Source: Erythrobasidium yunnanense
Taxonomy: Eukaryota > Basidiomycota > Cystobasidiomycetes > Erythrobasidiales > Erythrobasidiaceae
DNA length: 64,000 nt
Assembly: GCA_001600175.1 (NCBI GenBank)
Contig: BCJC01000005.1
Location: 290,471-354,470, forward strand
Direction of reading: 5' to 3'
Positions 30,558-41,926 of the stretch are shown here, one piece after another (position 1 is the stretch's first letter; every line of letters starts with the position of its first letter). The translations under genes and the position numbers were made by a program. The notes beneath the pieces were generated by a model that did not search any database, had not been told where the DNA came from, and saw nothing but the letters and a program-made list of their open reading frames with translations.

Positions 30558-32140
30558 ATGAAGCTGGCCAAAGAAGCGAGCGCTGTAGACCGGGCTTTGG
30601 GGGAAGAGAAAGTGCTGGATGCTGTTATTGGATGGTTAAAGCTGTCTTTACAGCAAGACGAGTGCCGGCGGGAATGTCAGGACATCTTGACCCGACTGGC
30701 AATAGTATCGAAGAAATGGCACAAAGCAATCAACAAGCACCTCTACAGGAACCCTTTCTTCGGCACTGCAGAGCGAAGTATCAAGTTGAGGAAATGCTTG
30801 CAGCTGCAACCAAGCAATGCGCAACTCGTCACCAAACTTATCTTTGGCGAAGGCAGCGACCTCGACATTAAAGACTGGAAGGATCCTTCCATCATTCCGG
30901 ATCTTGTCGGAGCATGTACGAATCTGCGCATATTGGGATTGGGTGGGATGGGACACGAACACATAACCCATGTCTTTGAGGCTATCTTGCGGGCGAAGGA
31001 TTTGCATGAACTTAGGGCTTGCGGTGAGCATTTCTGCACCGAGACGGTCTCAACCATGTGCGGCTTCCCTTGAAGCTGGGTCAGTGACTGTACTGATGCA
31101 CTGCGATGTTTCTCTCACACCGCAGACCGTATGCCAGCGCGTGGGTCCCTTCACTGCCTTCCTAGCTGCCGTCCTGCTGCATCTTCTTTCGGAGAGTGCC
31201 GGGCAGGGCGAGCTAGACTTGTGGAACATGCTGATATCAAACCTTACTACCAATACAGCTTTGGATAACGTTGAATACTTCTACAACGAAGTGATGACCC
31301 ACATGAAGGCCCTACGTCGTCTCCGACTGTATGGACTGTTGTCGACGGAGGAACGGTCCGACATGGTCACTCTAGATTCCATCAAGACATCACCCGAATA
31401 CAAACCCGCCCACATGGCGCTCACCGACGCTGCCTTCAACTACTGTGCCATGTCCCTATCTTCTCTACTGCCTTTCCTCGCTGGCTCAGCACAGACACTC
31501 ACAAAGCTCTGTTTCGAAGGCCCATACGACATCACACATCAAGATCTGATTCTGCTACTGTCCGAAGTAGGGTCCAACCTACAAGTTCTAGAGATCGAAG
31601 GCTTCCCGAACGAAGGGAATTCTAAAGCCCTCAGCGACTGCGCCTCCTCCTCAGACAGCTCTACAAGTACTCTGACTGGTACTCCCTCTGATGCATCTAT
31701 CGGGGTGATCGATGCCGTACTACGCGCATGTCCTAAGCTCCGACGACTGGACTTCATCGAAGGTGTCGCGTCGGAAAACATCTTCGATGGGATCGATCTT
31801 GCAAATCTGCAGGAATTCCGCTTCACATGTGCGGTGTCCGTAAGGTGTGTGAGATAGTCTGTTCACGAACCGAATCATAGACTGATCAAGTGTACTGAAT
31901 TATACGTCCTCCTCTACGGCAGGCCGTCTCATTGGCTGGATGCGCTCAATCGTCAGTATTTCCGTAAAGGCGCACGGGGTCGCATTGAGAGTCTAGGTAA
32001 GGTTTATAACAATTTATGGACTAGGTTGCTAGCTAAGGATATATCCATCTGCATCTGCAGGATGGAAAAGCTCGGAAATACGGCATGTTCGAATCGCAGC
32101 ATGGCAGACCGGAGTGAGCTGGTTGAGCGACGGAGGTTAA
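30558..32140 (+). CDS. LRR/F-box-like protein, paralogue B
   Basis: Tandem relative of the gene at 28067, same strand and same intron positions. The start ATG 30558 gives MKLAKEASAVDRALGEEKVLDAVIGWL, then WHKAINKHLYRNPFFGTAERS, LVTKLIFGEGSDLDIKDW and CTNLRILGLGGMG. Exon 1 ends in codon ACG with donor GTGAGC, the same phase and place as in paralogue A. Exon 2 has LRRLRLYGLLSTEE, LTKLCFEGPYDITHQDLILL, a Ser-rich insert and CPKLRRLDFIEGVAS. Exon 3 starts RPSHWLDALNRQYF. Exon 4 gives IRHVRIAAWQTGVSWLSDGG and stop. Function unknown beyond a likely protein-binding solenoid. Confidence 0.7.
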
Positions 32141-32960
32141 TATAAAGCTTCCCCACTCACCAAAGACACTCTCCTTTTATTGATCCTGCACCTTACACTT
32201 CCTCCATTCTTGTGTCGTTCTGGGTAAATCTTCACGATTCCAGAACATAGTCTGGACTTCGACTTTCAATGAATCGACTCAGACAGAACGTAAGGCTAGG
32301 AGCAGGAGCAATACAGACGCTTACGGACAAGAGCAGGAGTATGAGGCAGAGACAGGTCGGGCTTCGCCCAGCCAGTATACCACCGCCTTCACGCTACAGA
32401 GCATGTGCGTGATGCTCGTATGTTGGTCGGGGAATTTTAATGCTATTAGCGTAAGGATCAGTTCTACATGTTGTTGTCACTCAATTACGTTAGAGAATGC
32501 AGGATTGCCCTGATGGGCAGTATGGACACATCGACATCTGCTTGCTTGCACAAATGAATGCACGGCGTCGACACATCAGCAAGTGCACACTTTGGACGTT
32601 GCCTTCTGCTTGTTTTCTTTTTCATATTCTCTACTCAAACAAACTGAATTGCCCTGTAAACGCCCCGATGAGAAGATATAACGAAGATGGAGAGTACGAT
32701 GCGAAGACTATGCGTACAGTACGAATGGGAGATACACTGGAGATGCGGAATTACTATGATAGTATGTCTGTGCATGCCAATATTGACTAGTCTGAGTCAT
32801 TTAGAACGAAGTAACGAGGATTGCTGTTTCTACGGCGTGGCCACTCCTTGAAGCTTGAAGAAATGTGAAGACTTGCTGATGTATCTGGCTGATCGGCTTA
32901 TCGAGACGGGATACATGAGCGCTTCCTCGATGGCTATATTGCCACAGCGTGTGCCTCCGT
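32141..32960. other. intergenic, with one 48-codon ORF
   Basis: About 820 bases between the second LRR-like gene and the zinc-finger gene. The only small frame with an ATG in a plausible context is at 32269-32412 (MNRLRQNVRLGAGAIQTL.., 47 residues, very basic). I cannot support it as a gene. The rest is AT-rich and shows nothing. Confidence 0.3.
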
Positions 32961-35521
32961 CTACAGCATCTTCCTAGAAGGGGCTTTAGAGTGCGTTTTG
33001 AGATGCCTGAAGACAAGTAATACAGATAGTGACGTCAGTATTCCTGTTCTCCTATTTTCTTCGAGACTATGCCACTTTACCTTTTCAGATTTGAGTTTAC
33101 AGAGAATGAGCGGTGGCAGATTGTGCATGTGAATGGCTTTTCTCCAGTATGCATGTGCGAATGGACAGCGAGAGCTGAAGGTCTCGAGAAGTATTTATTG
33201 CAGACCGTGCATGCCTTTGACAGATCAATCAGAGTCAGTCACGCACCATAGCAAAGGGGATGACGAATAGAGCTTACATATCGCCCTGTGGATGACGAAG
33301 ACCCTGCGCCTCCTCCTGCACCACTACTGCTTCCAACGCTCTCAGCAGGCGGGTGCCCTCCATTTTGACTGTAAGGCTCGTCGTACTCTTCATCGCCTTC
33401 ATCATCTTCATCCTGGTCCTCCTCATCCTCTTCCATGATTGTCGAATGTCGATCTTCTGGAGTAGTATCATGGCTGCCTTGCATACCCTCCCCGCCTGAC
33501 ATAGCTCCTCTTCCGCCATGTCTAGGAATCGACGAAGTAGAAGCGGAAGCTGCGGGCGACGAGAACGCAAAGTACGATGACGAATTGCTGTCCGTCGTGC
33601 CAGTCCCTGTGTTAGACGAGACTAGCGGACTCTGTAGATGTCTCATACTGTGGTTGTTGTTGTCGAAGGGAAGATTGAGGCTATTACTGCCACGCGGGTG
33701 ATCGAGATAGTCATCGAAGCCTGCTGGTTTAGAAGCGTTGGCAGGGGAAGTGTAGGAAGGCTGAGCTAGTGCAGATAGCAAAGAAGCAGCGGCAGCGGCA
33801 GACGATATCGTCTCAGCGACTTGAGGCACTTGATGGGGAGATGAAGCCGTCGCTGATATTGTCGGAAGGCCATCTTCTAGATGCCGAGACTGATTGAGGT
33901 CATTCGGGGCACGCGGTGAAGTCGAGGCTGTCCGTTTCGCAATACTATTCTTGCCCTTGCTACCAGTACTACCACTTCTAGACTGTTTCTCCACAGCAGG
34001 CTGCGCGGGAGCCCGCAATGCTGCTGTTCCAGCTGTTTTCTTCGCCTTCGTAGGTCTAGAGGCAGAGCTCGATGATTTCGAAGATGAAGTAGTCCGCGAT
34101 GCGGATCCTGTAACTGATAAAGCAGGATTTGAAAGCGGCGACCTTACGCCCAATTCAGCTATTGAAGCTAGCAGATGGGCAGTCTGGACTATATCTGGAT
34201 TGAGCGCTAGTGCGAGCGGAGGTAGAGCTGCCGAAGGTGAGATTGGAACGTCTTCGCGAAGAGATGGTGTGGGAGCAGCTGTTGTTGGACCGGAAGAAGA
34301 GGAGGAAGAGAGTGGTAGCGGGAGAGAGAGCGGTAAGGAGAGCGTAGGGGATAGTTGATGCGATGATACAGGGCTGTTTACGCTGACTACTGGAGATCTG
34401 TGCGCGGTATAAGCATGAGAAGATGAATGAGAATGAGCATGCGAATGTGAATGCGGTAACGGCACAGGCAGGGGTAGTAGCGGAAGAAGTGATCCTGGAT
34501 CGTCTCCATTCTTGCTCGTCCGATTGCGCTTCTGCGGATGTGCATGTCGCCCTCCCCCTCCCCCTACTTCACCATCACCTCTTCTATATCTTCTATATCT
34601 TCTATATCTCTCGCCCTCCTCGTCGCCGTCGCCGTAATCCTCTTGATACTGCTGCTGCTGCTGGTGCTGCTGTTCATCCATTCCAAGATCGGCATCTTGA
34701 TCTCCTTGATACGACGTAGATTCCTCGACTTCATAGCTTTCAGGCTCATCATCAACGTTCATGTCGACTTCCCTATCCACCTGCCCTGCCATTGCATATC
34801 TCGAAGCCCCAAGCGTCGGGTACGGGATAGATGACGATGATGAAGCAGGGAATACCCGATTGTCGTCCTCTGTTTCAAAATTATGGGTTCTATACCGATG
34901 CGCTTTTGAAGACGGTTCGCCATCTTGTCGTTTCAAGAGCCAGGAAGGTGGTCGATATCGCTGGCTTTGAGCAGCTGCTGCGGTGTCGTCGTACCCGTAC
35001 GTATTCAAAGTCGATGTGGAAGCTGCTGGATAAGCTTGAAGCGGTTCCGCTGTTGGTCCTAAGTTCGCAGGACTGTATGATATCGACGTAACGGCATGCA
35101 GCGATCTTCCGCTGTCCACTGGTAGGGACTTGTTACTGTGTGATGCGTGGTATGGATACAGTGCGCCTGTGATTCTTGCATTTGTCGTCGCGTTACCAGC
35201 GTATGGAATCGCTGGCGATAAGGCTGCTCCTGCTTCTTTCGACGTCGGGGAATCCGGTCCCGACTCAGCCGTGTCTGTGTATAAAGCACAATCAGTACGT
35301 CTAAATCTTCCATTTGGTTCTTCTCCCTGATTTGCGACCGATGACTGATGATGTGATTTACCCGGGATGACTTTGGGAAGTCCTAGCACCTGTCTGAGGG
35401 ATGGGAGTTGCTGTTGTTGCTTCTTCTTCTTAGTACCACACGAACAGCTTGGACACTCTTCTGCTTCTGCCTTCTTCCTCGTCTTCTTCTTCTCGTCGTT
35501 GACGACCTCTCCGATTTCCAT
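32961..35521 (-). CDS. C2H2 zinc-finger transcription factor with long disordered N-terminus
   Basis: The first in-frame ATG is 35521 (MEIGEVVNDEKKKTRKK). About 750 residues of low-complexity sequence follow: poly-Q with acidic stretches, an (RRY)n run, HSHSHAHSHSSSHA, Ser-rich and Pro/Leu-rich blocks, and EEDEEDQDEDDEGDEEYDE. The DNA-binding part is carried by two small 3' exons. After the donor at GRY|GT and an intron of about 63 nt comes ACTVCNKYFSRPSALAVHSH, the linker HTGEKPF, then TCTICHRSFSVNSNLKRHLKTH, so two C2H2 fingers. Stop is at 32961-32963. An 87-nt in-frame intron is likely near VIP|DTAESG (donor GTAAAT, acceptor ACACAG). Nuclear regulator; target genes unknown. Confidence 0.85.
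34582..34608 (+). repeat. 9-nt microsatellite in the zinc-finger gene
   Basis: Three perfect copies of TTCTATATC, read on the minus strand as (YRR) repeats in RYRRYRRYRR. A CTG-rich run follows at about 34649-34676 and encodes the poly-Q tract. Confidence 0.8.
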
Positions 35522-36156
35522 TTTCCGCAGGCGCGACGATCCTTTGGCTGAGAGAAGGCTTTTGGCGCTGAGACCTGGCCGCAACGTCGCAGTTGATATA
35601 TTATAATGTAGATGTGTCCGATGTGCTTCTCGCGTTGCGACTGCGCCCTTCTCCTGCCGTTTTCGCTCGTTCTTTTGGTCGCTGGCAGCTGCTTTGCTCG
35701 AGTTCGCCAGCGGGCAAAGCGAATGGTTCTTCAGGATATCGTAGGTAGACCAGATGGGTAGATGCTTTGGTAGAATGCAATAAATGTACAGAAAATGAGA
35801 TGTTAGAAGCAAAGCAATGGGGGATTTGCAGATTCAAAGGGCCTGGGCTATCTTCAATCGGCCTTGATTTACCTCGCTCGAGTCTATTAATTTGACATCG
35901 GGCAATCTCAGATCAGCACCACACCACGCTACATACAATACAATATGTCCATCGTATGGCAGATCCTTCCTTCCTTCGCCTTTTCTTCCATTCCCTTCAA
36001 ACATCGGAGCTCTCGGAGGGTGAGGGCAGAAGGATCGTCGCTGATGACTAAGCGGGGGAGATAGCAGAGATGAGATGAGGGACTGTATTTTGCATTGTAT
36101 CGTCTACAGCGAGTACGGTAGTGTACAACACCACTTTGTATGGGGATGGGAGTACA
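35522..36156. other. intergenic, upstream of the zinc-finger gene
   Basis: 635 bases. The frame of the zinc-finger gene stays open upstream to 35812 without an ATG, so an added 5' exon or a non-AUG start is conceivable. Otherwise nothing was recognised. Confidence 0.35.
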
Positions 36157-37850
36157 TCATCTCCCCGCCAGCTCGACTGCTCCTTTAAATCCACCCAGCA
36201 GGCCCGTAAGCTGTAGTTTCTCACTTCCCCCGGTAGACAATCTATGCTCCACACTAGCCAGCGTATCTAACAGATACACCCTCGCATGTCCAGGTAACTC
36301 TACTGTACTTAGGAAATCATAAATAGATGAAATCATGTCTTGTAGAGCTAAGCCTTGCGAAGTCTTTATGGAAGTTATGTGTGAGAAAGAGACTTCGAAG
36401 GAATCATTCATCATGCTGCTTATGATGGATTCGATGTCGGATGGGTGGGGATTGCCAGTACATGTGTACACGGCAGTCTCGTCCACCGTGTCGTATGCAG
36501 AATGGCAGGCCTGGGACTCATTCGTATCAGTGTTTATGAGCCAAGAGTGATAAGCAGAGACATGCACACACCTGCAACACATTCAGAGCTCGTCGCATGT
36601 CGCCCTTGCACAGCTTGAGGAGCGCCTGCTTGCCATCCTGAGTGAGCTGGACGTTCTCAGCCTGGACGACCACAGCGAGTCTCTTATCCACTTCAGTGAT
36701 AGGGAGAGGGCCGAAGCTGCGATACCCATACGCAGCATCAGTATGTTTGAGCAGTCTGGGAAAGAAGGTTAAGTGGGTGGACGACGCACCGGAAGCGGGT
36801 GCATCGTGATTGAATAGCGGGGATAATGCGGTTCACATAGTTGCAGATGATGCAGAAGCGGACATTCTTGGTATACTGCTCGATGACTGAGAAGCCACGG
36901 AAGAACAGAAGCGATTCGTTAGTAAGTAAGTAAGCGAAGGGGAAGCGAAACAGCATTTAACAAAATTGTTGCACACCTCGTCGGAGAGCTCCCTGAGCTT
37001 GCTGTGTCATCATGTCTGCTTCGTCGAGGATGATGAGCTTGTATGCGGATCTATCACACGGGAGAGAGAAGTAAATTCAGCACGACATAATATATATCGA
37101 GGGATTATGTCAATCAGAAAGAGAGAGGAGGGTATGCTTACGATCCGAACGTCCTTACGCCCGCAAAGTTCTTTATCTGTTCCCTCACTACCTCTATCCC
37201 TCTCTCATCACTCGCATTCAACTCCAACACATTGTTTCTGTATACAGAACTGTTTTTCGTCAATTTATCGCCGTAGATCTTGCGTGCAACACAGAGGATA
37301 GTGCTTGTTTTTCCAGTGCCGGGGGGACCGTAGAAGAGCATGTGTGGGAGCTGATTCGCGGAGATAAACTTGTCGACTGAGAACAAGGAGAGGAGAATCA
37401 GTAAGATGCAGAGAGGAAAAAGGTAAATGGAAAGGGCGCAACTGGTGCTGGTAATGTCGGCGTGCGAAACGACGTCGTCCAGAGTGACGGGTCGATACTT
37501 CTCCACCCTGCATTACACACACATCAAATACGTATCCATCAGAATTCCTATCCTCTTTATTCCGGCAAGCAATCAACGCGTCGTCCCAGCTGGTGCCTCT
37601 TCCAGCACAAGCTGTGAGTTCGCACAACCAGGCCAGGCTGAAGGAGCAGTGGATGAAGAGTAATGCACCATGGTAGATTATCCAGTTCATGTCCATGCAG
37701 CGCGCCGGGCAGAGCTTGCGGCGGTTCTGCGTCTGCTGCTTTAGCTTTCGCGTTCAGCGACGATGTCGATGCTTCCTCGTTGTCCATGTCGTCGTTGTCA
37801 TTGTCGCTCATTGCGTGCATAGCTGTATCTTCATCGTCTGAGATGGCCAT
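36157..37850 (-). CDS. RFC3: replication factor C subunit 3 (clamp loader, yeast RFC3 / human RFC5)
   Basis: AAA+ subunit of the clamp loader that places PCNA on DNA. The start ATG at 37850 gives a 60-residue acidic tail ([17 protein letters not shown]..). A long intron of about 170 nt separates it from [15 protein letters not shown]. Further exons carry [27 protein letters not shown] (Walker A), [35 protein letters not shown] (Walker B), [30 protein letters not shown] (arginine finger SRC), [26 protein letters not shown] and the C-terminal collar helices. One intron uses the rare-looking donor GTTGCG. All clamp-loader box motifs are intact. The acidic N-terminal extension is longer than in yeast. 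Confidence 0.95.
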
Positions 37851-37914
37851 TGTTGCTCTAAGCTTTGAATCGATGTAAGATCAAGGGTTGTCTCTGCATT
37901 AATTCGATGTTATT
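37851..37914. promoter_or_regulatory. 64-bp divergent promoter, RFC3 / sirtuin
   Basis: The two start codons are 64 bases apart on opposite strands, so any 5' leaders and core promoters must overlap or lie inside neighbouring transcripts. Related elements ATCGATGT and TTCGATGT occur once each in it. Confidence 0.55.
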
Positions 37915-40222
37915 ATGATGGAACTGGCTGATGCGACTGTCTTTCCATCAACAAGCTTACACTATCATAACAATAACACTCTCCCATCTTCTTCCACTGC
38001 TAACAATCTCGACGCCTTTCAACGCGAACTCCACGACCGCTCCTTCGACGTAGGGGATGACGAGGAGTCAGAAGACGCTGAAGAACAGCAAGACGACGAT
38101 GATCCTGCTTCTAGATCTGGCCTACACCCCCTCATCGCTGAACTACGCGAGATTGGCATGTTTCATTTTATAGAGAAATACGTGCCTGCACCTGGAAATA
38201 CAAGCAGTACGGCTCTAGACTGGAGTACATTACTGAAAGCATTTGGGATAATCTTGGTAGGTCACCCCTTGAGCTGCTAATTGGCCCGGGAAGTAATGCT
38301 GAAGAGGTGCAAGATAGCCAGACATGCCTGAAGACGCTGAACCCATCTCGGAGGCTCAACTGCTACGCGTCTTGAAAGTCGCTGTATCACGAGCGTGCGT
38401 CCACATCTTCCCTCTCACTTCTTCTCTTTCTCACTAAAGCATCGACTTCTCCAGCCTTCGCGCACGCGTTCCCTTACCGCAATATACGACTCCCTCAGAC
38501 GCCGTCTCCCTCATCCACCGCTCATCCAACATCTTAATCCTCACCGGCGCCGGAATAAGCACCAACTGCGGCATTCCCGACTTCCGTTCAAAGGACACAG
38601 GTTTATACTCTACGCTCTTAAAAAGCGGGAAATACAGCGATTTCTTATCGGACCCGCAGGAGATGTTTGATATTCATGTGTTTAAAGAGTTCCCGAATCT
38701 GTTTTATGATTTCGCAAAGGAGATATATACGTATCCTGAGCAAGCGACAGAGGGAGAGGGAGGGGAAGAAGGGAGCAAGAGCAAGATCAAATGCTCGAAG
38801 ACACATAAGTGGATAAGGAAGCTAGAGACGTGGAATGATGGACGGCAGGCGTCAGGATCGAGTGATAAGCAGCCTGAACAAGAATCAAAAGAAGGATTAG
38901 AAGCAGGATCAAAAGGCAAAGAGAAGCTCCTCCGCTGCTACACGCAGAACATAGACACGCTAGAACAGACGGCCGGAATACAAAATGTCCTATATGCGCA
39001 TGGTAAGTCTTCTCTTCCCCTCTTTCACTTTGTTTTTCTTCCTATTCCCACGAGAAGGAGAAGAAGCGATCGTAGTAGAGAAGCAAGCTGATTTGCTTTG
39101 TGTAATGACGAACCAGGCTCGTTCGCGACGTGCTCATGCCTGACATGTGGGACGTGTTTTCCAGGCGATACTATCAAAGACGCGTAAGTCGCTCTTTACT
39201 CCTCTTCCTCTTCAGTTCCTTGTTTCTCTATATCGTTCTTCTCCTCTTCGCTCCTCCTTCGAGATGCCCGCTCCCTTCCGAATTCCCTGTCTCTTCTCTC
39301 CAGATTAGCGGACCATTCCTTTTGACTCTTTTCTTTTCTCTTTCCCAGCATTCAAAACCAAACTGTCCCTCTGTGCCCACTATGTCCCTCTGCACCTCCA
39401 TCTTCTCGGCCTTCTAAACGGCGGAAGCTCGACACCCATCCTCACAGCCATCTCCATCCTCCCTCCTCCACCTCCTCAGATGACGAGAACGACTACGGTC
39501 TCTCACCCTATCACAACGCCCCGCTCCTGAAACCCGACATCACGTTCTTCGGACAAGCGCTCTCTTCATCCTTCGATTCCACTCTTCTCCTCGATCGCTC
39601 AAAAGTCGATTTGTTGATAATAATAGGGACGAGTCTACAAGTTGCTCCTGTGTCTGAGATCCTGGCGCACTTACCGCATAGCGTGCCGCAGATATTGATT
39701 AATAGAGATCCGGTGCCGCATGTCATGGATAAGGTGGATATTGCACTGCTGGGGGACTGCGATGAAGTCGTAGGGTGGTTGGATAGCGAGCTGGAGAAGC
39801 TGAGAGCGAATGAAGAGGGGGACAAGAAGGATGAGCGAGTAGATGATTATGATGGCCCAGAACCCGTCTTAGCGTTACCTGCACGTCCAATACCTCACTC
39901 AAGACCGCCGCATCTCGAATCCGGGACCACAGTGACTACAACTCTACAATCCAGCAACGTACCCACACAAGAGCCGCGAGAACAGGAAGAGACGGTCCTC
40001 AGCGATAGCGTAGAGAATATCTGGCTGTTCAAAGGTGCGAACACAGAGCATAGATGGTTGAAATTGGCAAGAGAGGCGCTGGATCAGGTTGATTCCAACG
40101 AAGAAGAAGAGGACGATGAAGAAGATGGGACGAGCAGCGAAGACGAGCGAGAGGAAGGTGGAGGTGGAGGAGGACATGCGGTGGAAGCAGTGGCAGAGGC
40201 GCAGCATCAGGCAGTACGGTAG
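37915..40222 (+). CDS. SIR2-class NAD-dependent protein deacetylase (sirtuin)
   Basis: Nuclear class I sirtuin (Sir2/Hst1/SIRT1 type). After an acidic N-terminus come LIAELREIGMFHFIEKYVP, PDMPEDAEPISEAQLLRVLK, then the catalytic core: LTGAGISTNCGIPDFRS, LYSTLLK, EMFDIHVFKEFPNLFYDFAKEIY, YTQNIDTLEQTAG, LYAHG with the catalytic His, zinc Cys pairs CLTCGTC and CPLC, DITFFGQAL, IIIGTSLQVAPVSEIL and ILINRDPV. Five introns or so, all short. Two loops are enlarged: about 55 charged residues between KEIY and the TQNID strand, and about 45 Ser/His-rich residues after the second zinc pair. The C-terminal 150 residues are acidic and low-complexity. All catalytic residues are present. Confidence 0.93.
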
Positions 40223-40488
40223 TTTGACCTGAAGTGCAATGAGAAGGATGCAAGAGATAGGATAGGAAGGGAGGCAAGAAGGGAGGCCGCATAGAGATGT
40301 ATAAAGGATATCGTCAGTGAGAATAAGAATGTCGCTCGTCAAGCTTTGCACATCCCAAGCGAGGACAATTTATCGGGAGGAAGGGAGGAACGATGATTCC
40401 GACAATGCCAAAATGAGAACGACGAAAAGGCCTCTATCTGCGATATAACATAAGACGATGCAATATACATCCGCAAGGACGTCTTGTT

Positions 40489-41548
40489 TCACCGATTATT
40501 GCGTTGTTCCTGCTTTGACGTCGAGCTAGTTCCTTTCCCTTCGAGCATTCTTATCTGTCTATCCAGCTCCTCATCACCCATCATTTCCGCTGCATCTCCT
40601 TTTCCTCCTATATCTCCATTCTCATCCTCGTCATCTCCATTCCAGACCACATCGTTGCCTTGTGCTCCTGCACTCGTGCTGGCCGTAGAGCTATTCCGTA
40701 GATGAGAATAGGAGTACGAGTTGTTGTTGTTGGGAGGGCGCCGGGAGGTGGATGAGGAGGAGGACTGGTTCTTAGACGCAAGTTGGGTAGATATCAGACT
40801 CCGCCATGTTCCTCGTCGGAGATGGGTCGCGAATGAGTACAGTATGAGGATGAAGTAGATCTACACACGGATGGAAAGAGCTAGTGTTAGGCGTTTGTAG
40901 CATTGTTGTCGAAGAACGCAAGCGCACCTTGATCAACCACCCTGCAAAGAGCACGGCCGCCGCGAATGCCCTCTCGTCCTTCCACACAGCTTGAGCCTTC
41001 TCCACTCTTGCTGCAGAATCACTCTCGCTCTCTCCTCCTCCCGCAGCAGGTGAGCCTGCCAGGATATCCTTCTGTGCATCTGAATTTGCGACTCTTCTCC
41101 CGTCGTGCGGCGTGTACTTGTACCACTGTACGCCGAAGTATAAAGTGTACAGTGAGTTTATGGCGTGATCTATCGTGTAGAGATGGGCGTAGAGGAGGAC
41201 TTTGGGCGCGTCTTCCTGGGAACCGCACGCCGAGATAGGACAGTCGAAGGAGGCTGCAAGTCAGCTCATCGTTGCGATATACGTATTAGAGTAGTCATAG
41301 CTTGCCTGTCCTATTCCCTTCAGTCCCCATAGCGCGACTCCAATACTAGCGACCGAGTATACATATAGCGATACCTGCGCGAATGACGCCCCAAAAAACA
41401 CAGCCAGCAGGCCATACACTCCTGCTACTTTGTTCAATATCAGGAAGAAAGTGAGGATCTCGCTGCCCAGTTTTAGATCCAAGAACTTGAAGAAGGTCGC
41501 TAGAGGGAACGCGGGCAGCTTGGACAGGTTGAAGCTGATGGCGGACAT
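40489..41548 (-). CDS. KEI1: Kei1, regulatory subunit of inositolphosphorylceramide synthase
   Basis: Golgi membrane protein needed for IPC synthase activity and placement. The start ATG 41548 gives a short N-terminus and then membrane segments: FLDLKLGSEILTFFLILNKVAGVYGLLAVFFG and VSLYVYSVASIGVALWGLKGIG. The next exon has VLLYAHLYTIDHAINSLYTLYFGVQWY, a block typical of the Kei1/DUF1753 family. After FAAAVLFAGWLIK an intron leads to IYFILILYSFATHLRR. The last 110 residues are Ser/Asn-rich, then acidic, with no family match. Yeast Kei1 is cut by Kex2, and I see no clear KR site at the matching place. Identification rests on the membrane blocks. Confidence 0.82.
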
Positions 41549-41926
41549 CGTCGTCGTCGTCCTCCTCCCTGCTACTTCCTCTGGATTCTGCTATTCTGGC
41601 TTCTCCTCCTTGTTCAATGCGATGTTGCTTGAGTTGAGCAGAGCACAAGCAGCCCGATCAGTCTCGATCAGGCACACCGACAGAACAGAAAGCAACATGA
41701 AGAAGATGAAGATGGCCTGTGATGACAACGCAGTAGATGTAGTGTTTAAGATGTAGATACACGCCTTGCTCCAGTCTGCTGCTCGGACGCCGGCTGCGCG
41801 CTTACCTAATCTGCCCAGAAGCAGGTCTCATGACCTTCGGGTATTACAAGCTCGAGAGATAAGCGAGCGTCGCAACTACTCTTGGTTCTGCTTCAACACA
41901 TCTCAACCACGAATAAGACATCAACC
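41549..41926. promoter_or_regulatory. divergent intergenic region, Kei1 / small Cys-His protein
   Basis: 378 bases between outward-facing starts. No gene seen. A run of GAAGATGAAGATGG near 41701-41716 is the only repetitive feature. Confidence 0.4.

Noticed and set aside
32080-32110. tRNA-like T-loop TGTTCGAATCG
   Set aside because: The flanking bases do not form a T stem and no A-box or acceptor stem fits. It lies in the last exon of an LRR-like gene.
37576-37581. ACGCGT (MluI cell-cycle box) in the first RFC3 intron
   Set aside because: The hexamer also occurs in coding sequence elsewhere in the window at about chance level; a single copy in an intron is not evidence of control.
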